Assembly: GCA_945883495.1 (NCBI GenBank)
Contig: CAMCXS010000005.1
Coordinates: forward strand, 62,001-126,000
Source of the DNA: Akkermansia muciniphila
GTDB taxonomy: Bacteria > Verrucomicrobiota > Verrucomicrobiia > Verrucomicrobiales > DEV007
Direction: 5' to 3'
DNA: 64,000 bases
A program made the position numbers and the translations under genes. Shown here one piece after another: positions 25,521 through 34,394 of the stretch (within the stretch, counting starts at the first letter, position 1; each line of letters begins with the position of its first letter). The notes below the pieces were generated by a model. The model was not told where the DNA came from and made no database searches. It saw only the letters and a program-made list of their open reading frames with translations.

Positions 25521-28373
25521 TCAATGCGCTTCCAGCCAATTCTGACCGACGCCTGCCTCCACGACAATCGGGACGCCTGAAAGCGGTAAGGCGGTTTGCA
25601 TCGCTTCGACGACCAGCGGTACGACTTCGTCTTGTTCCTCCCGGTGTAGATCGAAGACGAGTTCATCGTGGACTTGCAGCAGCATGCGGGTCCGCAGGCC
25701 ACGTGTCCGGAGAGCGTCCTGGACCTTGATCATGGCCAGCTTGATCATGTCCGCCGCCGTCCCTTGGACCGGGGTGTTGATGGCGGTTCGCTCCGCCGCT
25801 TGCCGGACCGTCCAGTTCCGGGAGTCGATGTCCCGCAGGTAGCGGCGTCGGCCGGTCAATGTTTCCACGTAGCCCTGCTCCCGGGCGGAGGCGATGCAAC
25901 GGTCCATGTAGGCCTGGACGCCCGGGTATTGCCGGAAATAGCCGTCGATGATCGCGGAGGCCTCGCCCTTGGGGATGCGCAAACGCTGCGACAACCCAAA
26001 CGCGGTGATCCCGTAAATGATGCCGAAATTCACCATCTTTGCCTGGGCGCGCAGGTCCGGGGTGACTTCCTCCGGTTTGAGGCCATGGACGCGGGCGGCG
26101 GTGGCGGTGTGAATATCCAGGTTGTGCACGAACGCTTCCTGCATCGCGGGATCTCCGCAGAGTGACGCCATGACCCGCAGCTCGATTTGCGAGTAGTCGG
26201 CGGACAAGATCAGGTAATCCGTGCCGCGCGGGACGAAGGCTTTGCGGATCTCCCGGCCCATCTCGGTGCGAATCGGAATGTTTTGCAGGTTCGGGTTGTT
26301 CGACGCGAGGCGGCCCGTGGCCGTCATGAGTTGATCGAACTGGGTGTGGATCCGGCCGCTGGTTTGATGCACCGCGAGCGGCAAGGCATCGACGTAGGTG
26401 CTCTTCAGTTTGGCGGCTCGCCGGTAGCTGAGGATGTGTTCGACGATGGGGTGCAGGCCAACGAGCGTTTGCAGGGTAGCTTCATCGGTCTTGTGCTGTC
26501 CGGTCTTGGTCTTCTTGGTTTTGTCCAGGAGGCCGAGCTCGTCGAAGAGAATCTGTCCCAGCTGTGCGGGAGAGTTCAGGTTGAACGAGCGTCCAGCGTC
26601 TTTCTCGATCAAGTCCGAGAGACGCATCATTTCGTCCCGGAGAACCTTGCTGAACTCGGCGAGCGCGGTGGTATCGATGGCGATTCCCTCAAATTCCAAA
26701 TCGACGAGCACGGGGACAAGCGGGCATTCCACGTCGTAAAAGACACGTTCCTGCCCTTTTCCCGCGAGCTTTGGGCGCAGCAAGGAGGCGATCTGCCAAG
26801 TGACGTCCGCGTCCTCGGCGGCGTAGGCGGCGATGTCGTCGGCCTTTTGGTCGAAGATGTCGAGCATGCTGAGTTGCCCGCCCGGCTGGTTGCGGTCGCC
26901 GATCAGCGACTTGATGGAGACCGGCGTGTATCCGAGCAATGACTCGGAGACATAATCCATGGTGTGCCGCTGCTCCGGCTCCACCAAGGTGTGGGCCAGC
27001 ATGGTATCGAAAAACGGCCCTTCCGCGCGGATGCCGTGCCAACGAAGGACGAGGAGGTCGAACTTCAGGTTGTGTCCGATCTTCTCCACGCCGGGTTTCT
27101 CAAAGAGTCCGCGAAACTCCTCGAGCATGGTGTGGGCCGAGCCTTGAGCGGCGGGGAACTGGACGTAATGCCCAGTTCCTTTCTCCCAGGACACGGCGAG
27201 GCCGAGGAGTTGGGCGTTTTTCGGATCGAGCCCAGAGGTCTCCACGTCGAAGCAGAAGGCGGGCAAAGTCTCCATCTGGGCGATCAACGCCGCGCGTCCC
27301 GCCGCATCGTCCGCAAGGATGTGGGTGTAATGATGCTCCGTGGTTTCGAGCGACTTGAGCTGGGCTTCCGATGGGCCCGGAGCGGGCAGATCACCGGGGG
27401 CGAGTGGTTGGAGGTGACCGCGACCCGCTTTGAAATCGGCTCCGAAGAGGCGTTTGCCGAGTGCGTTGAACTCAAGCTGGACGAAGAGAGAGCGGAGGCT
27501 TTCGTTGTCCCGGGAGGCGAGTTCGAGCGGTTCCAGGTGGAGCTTTCCATCGTCCTGGAGGAGCTTTGGCGCGGTCTGGCCGCCCTGGAGGGCGAGGACG
27601 ACATGGTCCAAGGGGACGTAGCGGTCGATGGTCGCCAGCCGTTTGCAGAGCAGGGCTTGTTCCGAGTGGGATCGCAGGTTTTCTTGGAGTTTGCCTTTGA
27701 GCTGATCCGTGGCGGCGAGCAGACCTTCGACGGAACCGTGTTCACCGATGAGCTTTTTCGCGGTTTTTTCGCCGATGCCTGGCACGCCGGGAATGTTATC
27801 GGAGGCATCCCCCCACAGGCCGAGGATATCGATCACCTGGAGCGGAGAAGTAACCTCCCAAGCCGTTTTGATTTCGGGGACCCCGAGGATCTCGACTTCG
27901 GAGCCTTGTCGACCGGGTTTGAAGATCTTGGTCTGCTCCGTGACGAGTTGGGCGAAGTCCTTGTCCGGGGTGACCATGTAAATCTCCGCGAATGGGTCGG
28001 CTTCCTCGGCGCACCGGGCGATGGTGCCGATGATGTCGTCCGCCTCGTAGCCGTCGAGGGTGAGGACGGGGATGTGGAAGGCCTCGAGGACGCGCTTCAC
28101 GAACGGGAGCGCGGCGGAAAGCTCCTCCGGCATCTCCTCGCGTTGCGCTTTGTAATCGGGGAACGCCGTGTGCCGTGCAGTGGGAGCGGAGGTATCGAAC
28201 GCGACGCCGAGATGGGTCGGCTGGCGCTTTTCGATGATGTCGAGGAGCGTGTTCGTGAATCCAAAAACCGCCGAGGTGTTGAAGCCGCGGGAGGTGAAAA
28301 TGGGGGAGCGGATCAAGGCGAAGTGGGCGCGATAAATCAGCGCCATGCCATCAAGGAGGAAGAGCCGGGTCAT
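25521..28373 (-). CDS. polA: DNA polymerase I
   Basis: 950 residues with all three domains: the 5'-3' flap exonuclease (residues 1 to about 300, TARHTAFPDYKAQREEMP, GYEADDIIGT), the 3'-5' proofreading domain (about 340-540, FCFDVETSGLDPKN keeps the D-x-E metal residues), and the A-family polymerase (about 560-950, motif A LSADYSQIELRVMA, motif B KMVNFGIIYGITAFGLSQRL, motif C VHDELVF). It looks intact and active for replication and repair. It converges on nothing; the 96-base gap to the exporter holds no gene. Confidence 0.98.
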   Translation of the reverse strand: MTRLFLLDGMALIYRAHFALIRSPIFTSRGFNTSAVFGFTNTLLDIIEKRQPTHLGVAFDTSAPTARHTAFPDYKAQREEMPEELSAALPFVKRVLEAFHIPVLTLDGYEADDIIGTIARCAEEADPFAEIYMVTPDKDFAQLVTEQTKIFKPGRQGSEVEILGVPEIKTAWEVTSPLQVIDILGLWGDASDNIPGVPGIGEKTAKKLIGEHGSVEGLLAATDQLKGKLQENLRSHSEQALLCKRLATIDRYVPLDHVVLALQGGQTAPKLLQDDGKLHLEPLELASRDNESLRSLFVQLEFNALGKRLFGADFKAGRGHLQPLAPGDLPAPGPSEAQLKSLETTEHHYTHILADDAAGRAALIAQMETLPAFCFDVETSGLDPKNAQLLGLAVSWEKGTGHYVQFPAAQGSAHTMLEEFRGLFEKPGVEKIGHNLKFDLLVLRWHGIRAEGPFFDTMLAHTLVEPEQRHTMDYVSESLLGYTPVSIKSLIGDRNQPGGQLSMLDIFDQKADDIAAYAAEDADVTWQIASLLRPKLAGKGQERVFYDVECPLVPVLVDLEFEGIAIDTTALAEFSKVLRDEMMRLSDLIEKDAGRSFNLNSPAQLGQILFDELGLLDKTKKTKTGQHKTDEATLQTLVGLHPIVEHILSYRRAAKLKSTYVDALPLAVHQTSGRIHTQFDQLMTATGRLASNNPNLQNIPIRTEMGREIRKAFVPRGTDYLILSADYSQIELRVMASLCGDPAMQEAFVHNLDIHTATAARVHGLKPEEVTPDLRAQAKMVNFGIIYGITAFGLSQRLRIPKGEASAIIDGYFRQYPGVQAYMDRCIASAREQGYVETLTGRRRYLRDIDSRNWTVRQAAERTAINTPVQGTAADMIKLAMIKVQDALRTRGLRTRMLLQVHDELVFDLHREEQDEVVPLVVEAMQTALPLSGVPIVVEAGVGQNWLEAH

Positions 28374-28449
28374 GGTTGCCAGGGGAGAACGGAGCCCGGG
28401 ATGGCCCGGATGACAACCACGATGTCGGTGGCTCGGGGAAGGGGAGGCT

Positions 28450-30036
28450 TCAGGGCGCGGCGGCGGTCATCGCCTCGGCGATTGTCTTTCGGCCGAGCGG
28501 ATTGCGTCCTTCGAAACCGCCATCGACGCCGCCTGCGGGCCAAGTCGAGGGATCGGCGTATTGGCCATCGTCTTTGAGTTCGGCTTGGAGTCGGGTGGCT
28601 TCGGCTTTGAGAGAGGCGAAGAGACTGGTGACCGGAGCCGATTGGGCTTCCGCGGGATCGAAGAGGAGATTGTGCTGCTCGGTGGGATCTTTGACTAGAT
28701 CAAAGAGTTCGTAGGCGTCCTTTTGCCAATAATAGATCAGCTTGTGGGTCGCGGTGCGGACTCCGTAATGGGCGGCGGTGTTGTGATGGCCTGGGCTATG
28801 GTAATACCGGTAATAAACCGTTTTGCGCCAGTCGGCCGGGCTTTCTCCGCGCAACAACGGCGCCAAGCTGCGGCCCTGCATGGCGGAGGGAACTGGCACG
28901 CCAGCGAGGTCGAGGAACGTCGGCGCGAGATCGATATTGGCGACAAAGGCGTCCGGGGTGATGTTCGCCTTGATCCCCGGGCCGCGAGCCAGGAGCGGGA
29001 CGCGCAGGCCGGGCTCGTACATAAAGCGTTTGTCGTATAGTCCCAAGTCTCCCAGATACCAGCCGTTGTCGGCGGAATAGATCACGATGGTGTTATCCGC
29101 CAAGCCCTCGGCTTCGAGGTAGTCCAGCACCTTGCCGACGCCATTATCTACACCCTGAACGCAGGCCAAATAGTCCCGCATGTAGCGCTGGTATTTCCAT
29201 TTCACCAGCTCCTTGCCGGTGAGCAGTTTGCCATCGACTTCGACCTCCATGGGTTTTTCCTTCAGCCAATCCGCCTTGGCGGGGCCTTCGATGCTGGCGG
29301 GCGGAATGAGTTTGAGGTCCTTGCGGGTCAAATCCCGGGCCACGGTCTGTTCATTTTCGGGAAGACCGGCCGGGCGGGTGGAGTAGTCGTCAAACAGCGT
29401 ATCCGGTTCCGGAATGACGCGGTTTTCAAACAGGGCGGCGCTTTCCAGATCTGGCTGCCAGTCGCGATGCGGCGCCTTTTGGTGCAGCATGAGGAAGAAG
29501 GGCTTCTCTTTTGGCCGGGTCTTGAGGAATTCGAGCCCGAGATCGGTGGTGATCGACGTGCAATGGCCCTCCACCGTGAGCTTGCCGCCGGGCACGAGAA
29601 AGGCGGGATTCCAGTAAGCGCCCTGACCGGGCAGGACGATCCAACGATCGAAACCCGTCGGGTCGCTCCCGAGGTGCCATTTTCCGATGATCCCGGTGTG
29701 GTATCCGGCAGCTTGAAGCTGTTTGGCGGCATGATCGCGCGAGCCGTCGAACCGGTTGAAGACGGGCACGCCGTTGAGGTGGGAGTATTGCCCCGTCAGC
29801 AGGGTGGCGCGGCTGGGCGTGCAGATGGAGTTGGTGACAAACGAGTTCAGGAACCGGGCTCCACCGGCGGCGAGGCGATCGAGATTCGGCGTGGTGTTGA
29901 CCTTGGAACCGTAGGCCGAGATCGCGTGCTGCGCATGGTCGTCGGAAAAGATGAAGAGGATGTTCGGGCGCTCGGCGGCGGAGAGCGGCATGAGGAGCGC
30001 CGCGCCAAAGAGCAGCAATCGGATTCCGGGGGTCAT
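28450..30036 (-). CDS. Secreted sulfatase
   Basis: 528 residues. The signal peptide is [20 protein letters not shown]. Then comes the sulfatase fold: [16 protein letters not shown] (metal site), and the C-T-P-S-R motif in [13 protein letters not shown] whose cysteine becomes formylglycine, with [10 protein letters not shown] following. The C-terminal part has the [17 protein letters not shown] loop. It resembles N-acetylglucosamine-6-sulfatase and mucin-type sulfatases, plentiful in marine and host-associated PVC bacteria. Likely a periplasmic or surface enzyme that removes sulfate from polysaccharides. An anaerobic or oxygen-dependent maturase is needed but is not in this window. Confidence 0.93.
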   Translation of the reverse strand: MTPGIRLLLFGAALLMPLSAAERPNILFIFSDDHAQHAISAYGSKVNTTPNLDRLAAGGARFLNSFVTNSICTPSRATLLTGQYSHLNGVPVFNRFDGSRDHAAKQLQAAGYHTGIIGKWHLGSDPTGFDRWIVLPGQGAYWNPAFLVPGGKLTVEGHCTSITTDLGLEFLKTRPKEKPFFLMLHQKAPHRDWQPDLESAALFENRVIPEPDTLFDDYSTRPAGLPENEQTVARDLTRKDLKLIPPASIEGPAKADWLKEKPMEVEVDGKLLTGKELVKWKYQRYMRDYLACVQGVDNGVGKVLDYLEAEGLADNTIVIYSADNGWYLGDLGLYDKRFMYEPGLRVPLLARGPGIKANITPDAFVANIDLAPTFLDLAGVPVPSAMQGRSLAPLLRGESPADWRKTVYYRYYHSPGHHNTAAHYGVRTATHKLIYYWQKDAYELFDLVKDPTEQHNLLFDPAEAQSAPVTSLFASLKAEATRLQAELKDDGQYADPSTWPAGGVDGGFEGRNPLGRKTIAEAMTAAAP

Positions 30037-30110
30037 GGCGGCATCGTAGATTCATCTTTCCCGGCAAACAAAGCGAAATTCGACCGGGCGCCCTTCCGTG
30101 TCATCTTCCG

Positions 30111-31520
30111 ATGGATCCGTGCTTTTCTCCCTCCGCGTGTTCTCGGCGGACGCTGCTGCAACGTTCGTCGTCGGGGTTCGGCCTGACGGCGTTGGCTTCC
30201 TTGTTGGCGGAGCCTGGATTGAAGGCGGCTGGCCGGCCCAAGGCAAAGAGCGTGATCCTTTGCTACATGTCCGGCGGCGTTTCCCACATCGACTCGTTCG
30301 ATCCCAAGCCGCGGCTGCGGGACTTCGCCGGGCAAGACATGCCGGTCAAGGTCGAGCGGACCCAGTTCAATAACAATGGGAAAGTGTTCCCTTCTCCATT
30401 CGAGTTCCGGCCTCATGGCCAGAGCGGGTTGCCGGTGAGCGACATCTTCCCGGAGATCGGGGCCTGCGCGGACGATTTGGCGGTGATCCGCTCGATGACT
30501 TCGACGGTCAACGAGCATGCTCAGGGGAATTTCCTTTTCCACAGTGGGTTTCCCTTCCTGGGGCATCCGAGCGCCGGAGCCTGGATCAGTTACGGATTGG
30601 GCTCCGCCAATGAGAATCTGCCTGCCTACTGCGTCCTCCAGAGCGGTCATGCCGTTCCGGCGCACGGCGGGGTGGGGCTCTACTCCAGCGGATTCCTGCC
30701 CGCGCAGCACCAGGCTTCCATCCTCAAGGCGGACGCAGTCCCGGCGGTGCCGAACATCGTGCCTCGCCAAGCTACCGGAGCACAACGGGCGCGGCTCGAT
30801 TTCGTGGGCCAGCTGGACCGGCGGTTCGCGGACGCGCTGGCCCACGAGGATCAAGTCGAGGCGGCCATCCGCAACTTCGAAACCGCATTCCGGATGCAGG
30901 CGGCGGTCCCGGAGGTCTGCGAGATCAAAGGAGAGAGCGAAGCGGTGCGGCGGCTCTATGGTCTCGATGACCCGGATCCGGAGAAAGCCGCCTTTGCCCG
31001 TCAAGCGTTGCTGGCGCGGCGGCTGGTGGAAAGGGGCGTCCGTTTCGTGGAGCTCTCGTGCTTGACCAAGAAGATCGGCGCGGGGAACGGAGCCAACCCG
31101 TGGGATCAGCACGGAGAGCTAGAAAAGGGCCACCGGGCGATGGCGTATCAGGTCGATCAGCCGATCGGGGCGCTGTTGCGAGACCTGAGGGGGAGGGGAT
31201 TGCTCGACGAGACGCTGGTGATCTTCAGCGGCGAGTTCGGCCGCACCCCGTTCAGCCAAGGGAGCAACGGGCGGGATCACAACCCCTACGGGTTCAGTCT
31301 CTGGATGGCCGGGGGCGGGATCAAAGGCGGCACGGTCTACGGGGCCACCGATGAGTTCGGCTACCACGTGGTCGACAAAAAGGCCACGATTTACGACATC
31401 TGGGCCACCGTGTTGCACCAACTCGGGGTGAATCACGAGGATCTTACCTATCGCTACGCGGGCCGGGACGTTCGATTGACCGACGTCCATGGCCACATCA
31501 TCCGGGACGTCGTGAGCTGA
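30111..31520 (+). CDS. DUF1501 protein (TAT-type secreted)
   Basis: 469 residues. The N-terminus has [14 protein letters not shown], a twin-arginine signal. The body shows the DUF1501 pattern: [54 protein letters not shown] with the alkaline-phosphatase-like metal residues, and [17 protein letters not shown]1501 proteins are typical partners of PSD1/PSCyt1 proteins in PVC genomes. Here no PSD1 gene is next to it; it is divergent from the sulfatase across 75 bases, which should hold both promoters. The reaction is not known. Confidence 0.92.
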   Translation: MDPCFSPSACSRRTLLQRSSSGFGLTALASLLAEPGLKAAGRPKAKSVILCYMSGGVSHIDSFDPKPRLRDFAGQDMPVKVERTQFNNNGKVFPSPFEFRPHGQSGLPVSDIFPEIGACADDLAVIRSMTSTVNEHAQGNFLFHSGFPFLGHPSAGAWISYGLGSANENLPAYCVLQSGHAVPAHGGVGLYSSGFLPAQHQASILKADAVPAVPNIVPRQATGAQRARLDFVGQLDRRFADALAHEDQVEAAIRNFETAFRMQAAVPEVCEIKGESEAVRRLYGLDDPDPEKAAFARQALLARRLVERGVRFVELSCLTKKIGAGNGANPWDQHGELEKGHRAMAYQVDQPIGALLRDLRGRGLLDETLVIFSGEFGRTPFSQGSNGRDHNPYGFSLWMAGGGIKGGTVYGATDEFGYHVVDKKATIYDIWATVLHQLGVNHEDLTYRYAGRDVRLTDVHGHIIRDVVS

Positions 31521-31574
31521 GCCGAATCCACGTTGCCCGGAGCCGACGGCCAAGTTCCTAAGATCTTCTTGGGT

Positions 31575-31868
31575 TTCAACGCTCAACTCGCGCTCCTGCG
31601 CGTACAACGGCCGCTCTCGTACGCGCGAACGCATCTCTGCTCTCTTCAATGAGAGGTCGTGTCTCATCAATGATAGCTCTCGTGCCTACAATGACTTCCA
31701 TGGTTTCTGCAACGACGATCCGTTCTCTTTCAATTGAGAGCTGACTCGCTTCAATGCGAGCTCTCGGGTCTGCAATCGCCATCCCCTCTCTTTGAATTGC
31801 GAGCTCACTCTCATCAATGACGTCTCGTGATCGTACAACCGGCATCGCGACGTCTGCACCGCTCGCGC
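31575..31868. repeat. 21-bp tandem array, 14 imperfect hairpin units
   Basis: A CAA (or one-base variant) recurs every 21 bases at 31584, 31605, 31626, 31647, 31668, 31689, 31710, 31731, 31752, 31773, 31794, 31815, 31836 and 31857. Flanks around it are often complementary: CTCTC-TTCAAT-GAGAG near 31642 and CTCGC-TTCAAT-GCGAG near 31747 keep pairing with different bases. Read on the minus strand in the frame ending at 31576, the array codes heptads of the type I-E-x-S-R-x-x, but see the rejected list. Lies between the DUF1501 stop and a hairpin-rich segment. Confidence 0.9.
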
Positions 31869-31871
31869 CGA

Positions 31872-31990
31872 CAAGTCCCTTGGCCGTTGGAAGCGATTCC
31901 AATAGGCCCAACGGGCCGGGATAGGGTAGCCCAGGGCGCAGGGAGCTTTCAGCGACCGCAGCCCTGGGAAACGCCACGACAGGCGCCCCG
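31872..31990 (-). ncRNA. Hairpin-rich structured segment next to the 21-bp array (candidate RNA)
   Basis: Perfect or near-perfect stem-loops follow one another: 31887-31902 (6-bp stem, 4-nt loop), 31905-31917 (GGCCC-AAC-GGGCC), and 31930-31937 pairing with 31961-31968 (CCCAGGGC with GCCCTGGG). On the minus strand this segment precedes the 21-bp array, like a folded head with a tail of small hairpins. Orientation and transcription are inferred; no promoter was identified. Beyond it, to 32163, I see no gene. Confidence 0.35.
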
Positions 31991-32163
31991 CCCTGAAAGG
32001 TGCGGGACAATGGGGACCCGCCCCCCGGATGGAGCGCCAGCCGCGTGGCAGCGTGAGCCCGTGGGCAGCCTCTCCGGATGAGGAAGTGAAAGCTTCGCAC
32101 AAAGCCAATGCGGGTTCACAGATGTTGCAGGCAGAACGGAAGCGACGTCATCCTCATGCCGAT

Positions 32164-32194
<31 letters not shown>

Positions 32195-32358
32195 TTCAGT
32201 CTTTCCGGACGTAAAGAATCCCGGTCCCTCCGCCCCTCCACGTGAGCCCAGGTTATTTCGGCTTCTAGGTTCAGGCTTGCGACGCCTACCATTGGCAATT
32301 TCACTGAGCTCAGAGCCTAAGTCACGCCGTGCCCGGCGCGGGCTTCTCCAAAGGGATC

Positions 32359-32475
32359 GTGCTCAGCGAAGCGGTGCTCGTGCTCGTAATCGTAATCGTA
32401 ATCGTAATCGAAACACCGTTGAACCCGTTAGCGCTCTTTGGCGAAATGACGAACCGAATCAAACACGAGCACGAG
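32359..32475. repeat. Diverged copy of the CGAGCA-armed inverted-repeat element
   Basis: The left arm is built of GTGCTC and TAATCG repeats; the right arm is CACGAGCACGAG. The loop between them keeps the TCTTTGGCGA core found in the copies further along. Fully non-coding. The stretch from 32196 to 32816 holds no gene other than this. Confidence 0.6.
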
Positions 32476-32816
32476 CGACGGTGGCTTGGACCTTTTCCCC
32501 TGCCTATTCCCAGGGTCGTTTGGGCGGCAGCGGTGGATGTGGCGGTAACGGGCAGCTCTCGCCCTCGCCTTGCCGTTGGTCGCTGCCCCGGATCGCCGTG
32601 ACTCGGACAGCCCTAGCCGAAAATGCCCTCGACCGGCTGGCGCCCAGGTTGTAGGCTGACGGGCATGAGGTCAGGAACCTTGGCGTGGCGGAATTCACAG
32701 AACAAGGGGCGGCACGCCAACCGCAATGAACCCTCATGCGGCCTGCTTGCGCACGCCGCACGCCAGGTCAGCGGCGGGTGCGCCCTGACGACAGACATCT
32801 CAGCCTGAAACCCACA

Positions 32817-33056
32817 ATGAGTGCTCCGCAAGAACCAAAAGAAAACGGCAGATCATTTTCGGGAGTTTATACCGGAACGTTTATGGCTATCGGAGTAGCG
32901 GTTGGAGCTGCATCAGGCGACATGGGATTGATGGCGAGTTTCATGTGTCTCTTTCTGACTATCGGCATAGCCTTGGATAGCTGCGCCTCCAAGACGAAGC
33001 CATCTGATAAGCCGACTGGTTCGGCCAACGAGAGCGAACAGAACAAGAACCCTTGA
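32817..33056 (+). CDS. Small membrane protein, cassette-like
   Basis: 79 residues from ATG 32817. A longer in-frame ORF starting at 32736 only adds a low-complexity arginine-rich stretch from the preceding palindrome-like DNA. Residues about 18-55 form one or two membrane helices (VYTGTFMAIGVAVGAA, LMASFMCLFLTIGIA). The tail is polar and lysine-rich. No family recognised. An attC-like palindrome begins about 50 bases after its stop, so it may be a mobile cassette gene. Confidence 0.55.
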   Translation: MSAPQEPKENGRSFSGVYTGTFMAIGVAVGAASGDMGLMASFMCLFLTIGIALDSCASKTKPSDKPTGSANESEQNKNP

Positions 33057-33104
33057 TCGGCAACGCTTCTAAACACCCTTTAGTCACTCCACTCAATCCA
33101 CAAG

Positions 33105-33210
33105 GGCGAACAAAAAGCGCGGCTGGACAACCGCTGGGGTTCCTCTGCCGGCCATGCTTCCCGTAACTATCACCCCCGCCTCAACGGTGCCAGCGCTTGA
33201 TCGTGAGGCG
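33105..33210 (+). other. Possible attC-like site
   Basis: It starts with GGCGAAC (33105-33111) followed by AAAAAGCGCGGCTGGACAAC, which resembles the 5' half of the attC sites further along. AAGCGC (33115-33120) can pair with GCGCTT (33194-33199). The 3' core is degenerate (GTCTAGC rather than GTT-type). It lies between the small membrane protein and the metallo-beta-lactamase-fold gene. Confidence 0.35.
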
Positions 33211-33224
33211 TCTAGCCGCATCTC

Positions 33225-33887
33225 ATGATTACGCGCCTAAAACTGTCCAGTTCGAACGCCTACCTCATTCGAGGCGAACGCAATTTCCTTGTGGATTCGG
33301 GTTCACAATCCGACTGGCATCTTTTAGAGCAACTTCTGTTGAAGGAGGGCTTTTCGTTCAAGGATCTTGCCGCCGTTATCCACACTCACGGCCACAGCGA
33401 CCATGCCGGGTGCTCCGCGCGCCTACAGGAGAGATTTGGGACGCCCACAGTCATCCATCACGCGGATACGGTTCTTGTATCTGCCGGTCGGAATGGGCAA
33501 TTAACTCCGAAAGGTTTCTTGGGTCATGTGGCAAAGCCCTTTCTGGACAAACCGTTTCCGCCGTTCCGCCCCTCACTGGAACTGATTGATCTATCCGAAT
33601 TTAGCTCGCTAGGGTTTCCAGGTTACGCCATCCATACTCCCGGTCATACAGAGGGTTCCATTTCGCTCGTCGTTGGCGACTCTGTTCTTGTGGGCGATGT
33701 TGCGCGCGGTGGTCTCGTGGGAGGTGCGGCATACCATTTGTTTGTTGAAGACTTGACTGCGATCCGCCAGAGCATCGTGCGCCTTCTCAGGACGAGGGCT
33801 GGCTTGTTTTATCCCGGTCACTTTTCTCCGTTCACATCAGCTCAACTGTCACGCCTTCTCCCCTTGCATGATGCAATCGTCGCCTAA
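33225..33887 (+). CDS. Metallo-beta-lactamase-fold hydrolase, cassette-like
   Basis: 220 residues. The metal motif H-x-H-x-D-H is present in IHTHGHSDHAG, followed by the later histidines in HTPGHTEGSIS, the aspartate in VLVGDVARGG and a C-terminal YPGHFSP. It resembles glyoxalase II-like or general thioester/phosphodiester hydrolases of this fold. Whether it acts on antibiotics cannot be told. It lacks a signal peptide. Its stop codon lies within the attC-like GCCTAAC that follows, exactly as in integron cassettes. Confidence 0.85.
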   Translation: MITRLKLSSSNAYLIRGERNFLVDSGSQSDWHLLEQLLLKEGFSFKDLAAVIHTHGHSDHAGCSARLQERFGTPTVIHHADTVLVSAGRNGQLTPKGFLGHVAKPFLDKPFPPFRPSLELIDLSEFSSLGFPGYAIHTPGHTEGSISLVVGDSVLVGDVARGGLVGGAAYHLFVEDLTAIRQSIVRLLRTRAGLFYPGHFSPFTSAQLSRLLPLHDAIVA

Positions 33888-33974
33888 CAAATCGGATGCG
33901 GGCAACGGCTCGGATGGCATCTGTCGTGTCATCGACGCCTCCCGCCCACAGGCGCCTGATCCGCGACGTTCGCC
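33882..33974 (+). other. attC-like recombination site (integron cassette type)
   Basis: GCCTAAC at 33882-33888 (R'' type) overlaps the stop of the preceding gene. The far end is GTTCGCC at 33968-33974 (R' type). Internally CGGAT (33893-33897) pairs with ATCCG (33959-33963). The length, 93 bases, and this arrangement are those of a cassette attC site. Confidence 0.6.
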
Positions 33975-34010
33975 CGAGAAACCGAGTCCACACTACCACG
34001 TAGTATGCAT

Positions 34011-34178
34011 ATGACCAACAACCAACCACCAGTTACTATCCAGCCCATGGTTCCCATCTACCGCAGTCCGCTGCTGCCTCCCGGGGCGCACACGTTGAAG
34101 CTGCGCGTCACAGGCGATAAAAACCCCGCCTCACGGGGCCAAACCATCCGACCCGCCTATCTGAACGTGTTGGAGTGA
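34011..34178 (+). pseudogene. C-terminal fragment of a carbohydrate-active or secreted protein
   Basis: A 55-codon frame that ends in SPLLPPGAHTLKLRVTGDKN followed by ASRGQTIRPAYLNVLE. This resembles the last beta-strands of glycoside hydrolase- or sulfatase-associated domains (pattern SP-L-P-G-H-T-L). No start or upstream part of the gene is present; it follows the attC-like site directly. I take it as a degraded remnant. The DNA from here to 34394 shows nothing else. Confidence 0.4.
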
Positions 34179-34394
34179 GCTTCCGGCCAGTTCCAAGGGA
34201 TGAATTTTTGGTGCCAGGTTCGGTGCACCTTAAACGTTAAACATCCCCCGTTTCCGGTCATCCCCATGGAGGATGGCGCTTCCGTTCTTCCTGCAACGTC
34301 TGTGAACCCTCATTCGCTTTGTGCCTCTGTGCGAAAGGGGGGGCCCATTGGCGGATCGACGAGGCGCGATCCGTTTTCTGGGGGAACATCCGAA

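Noticed and set aside
26964-28577. 537-residue plus-strand ORF
   Set aside because: It lies opposite polA, a complete gene with all catalytic motifs; the long open frame is a shadow of GC-rich coding DNA.
31575-31868. CRISPR or TIGR-like guide array
   Set aside because: There are no distinct repeat and spacer parts; the period is 21 bases throughout and no Cas or Tas-type gene is present.
31576-32100. 174-residue minus-strand ORF with heptad repeats (I-E-x-S-R-x-x)
   Set aside because: Its first half translates the stem-loop block, its GTG start has no Shine-Dalgarno, and a second frame is open over most of the same stretch. The hairpin symmetry fits the DNA or RNA level better. Kept as the alternative in the array finding.
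32277-32654. Arginine- and asparagine-rich ORF around the hexamer arms
   Set aside because: It is a translation of satellite DNA (R-N-R-N) with no gene features.
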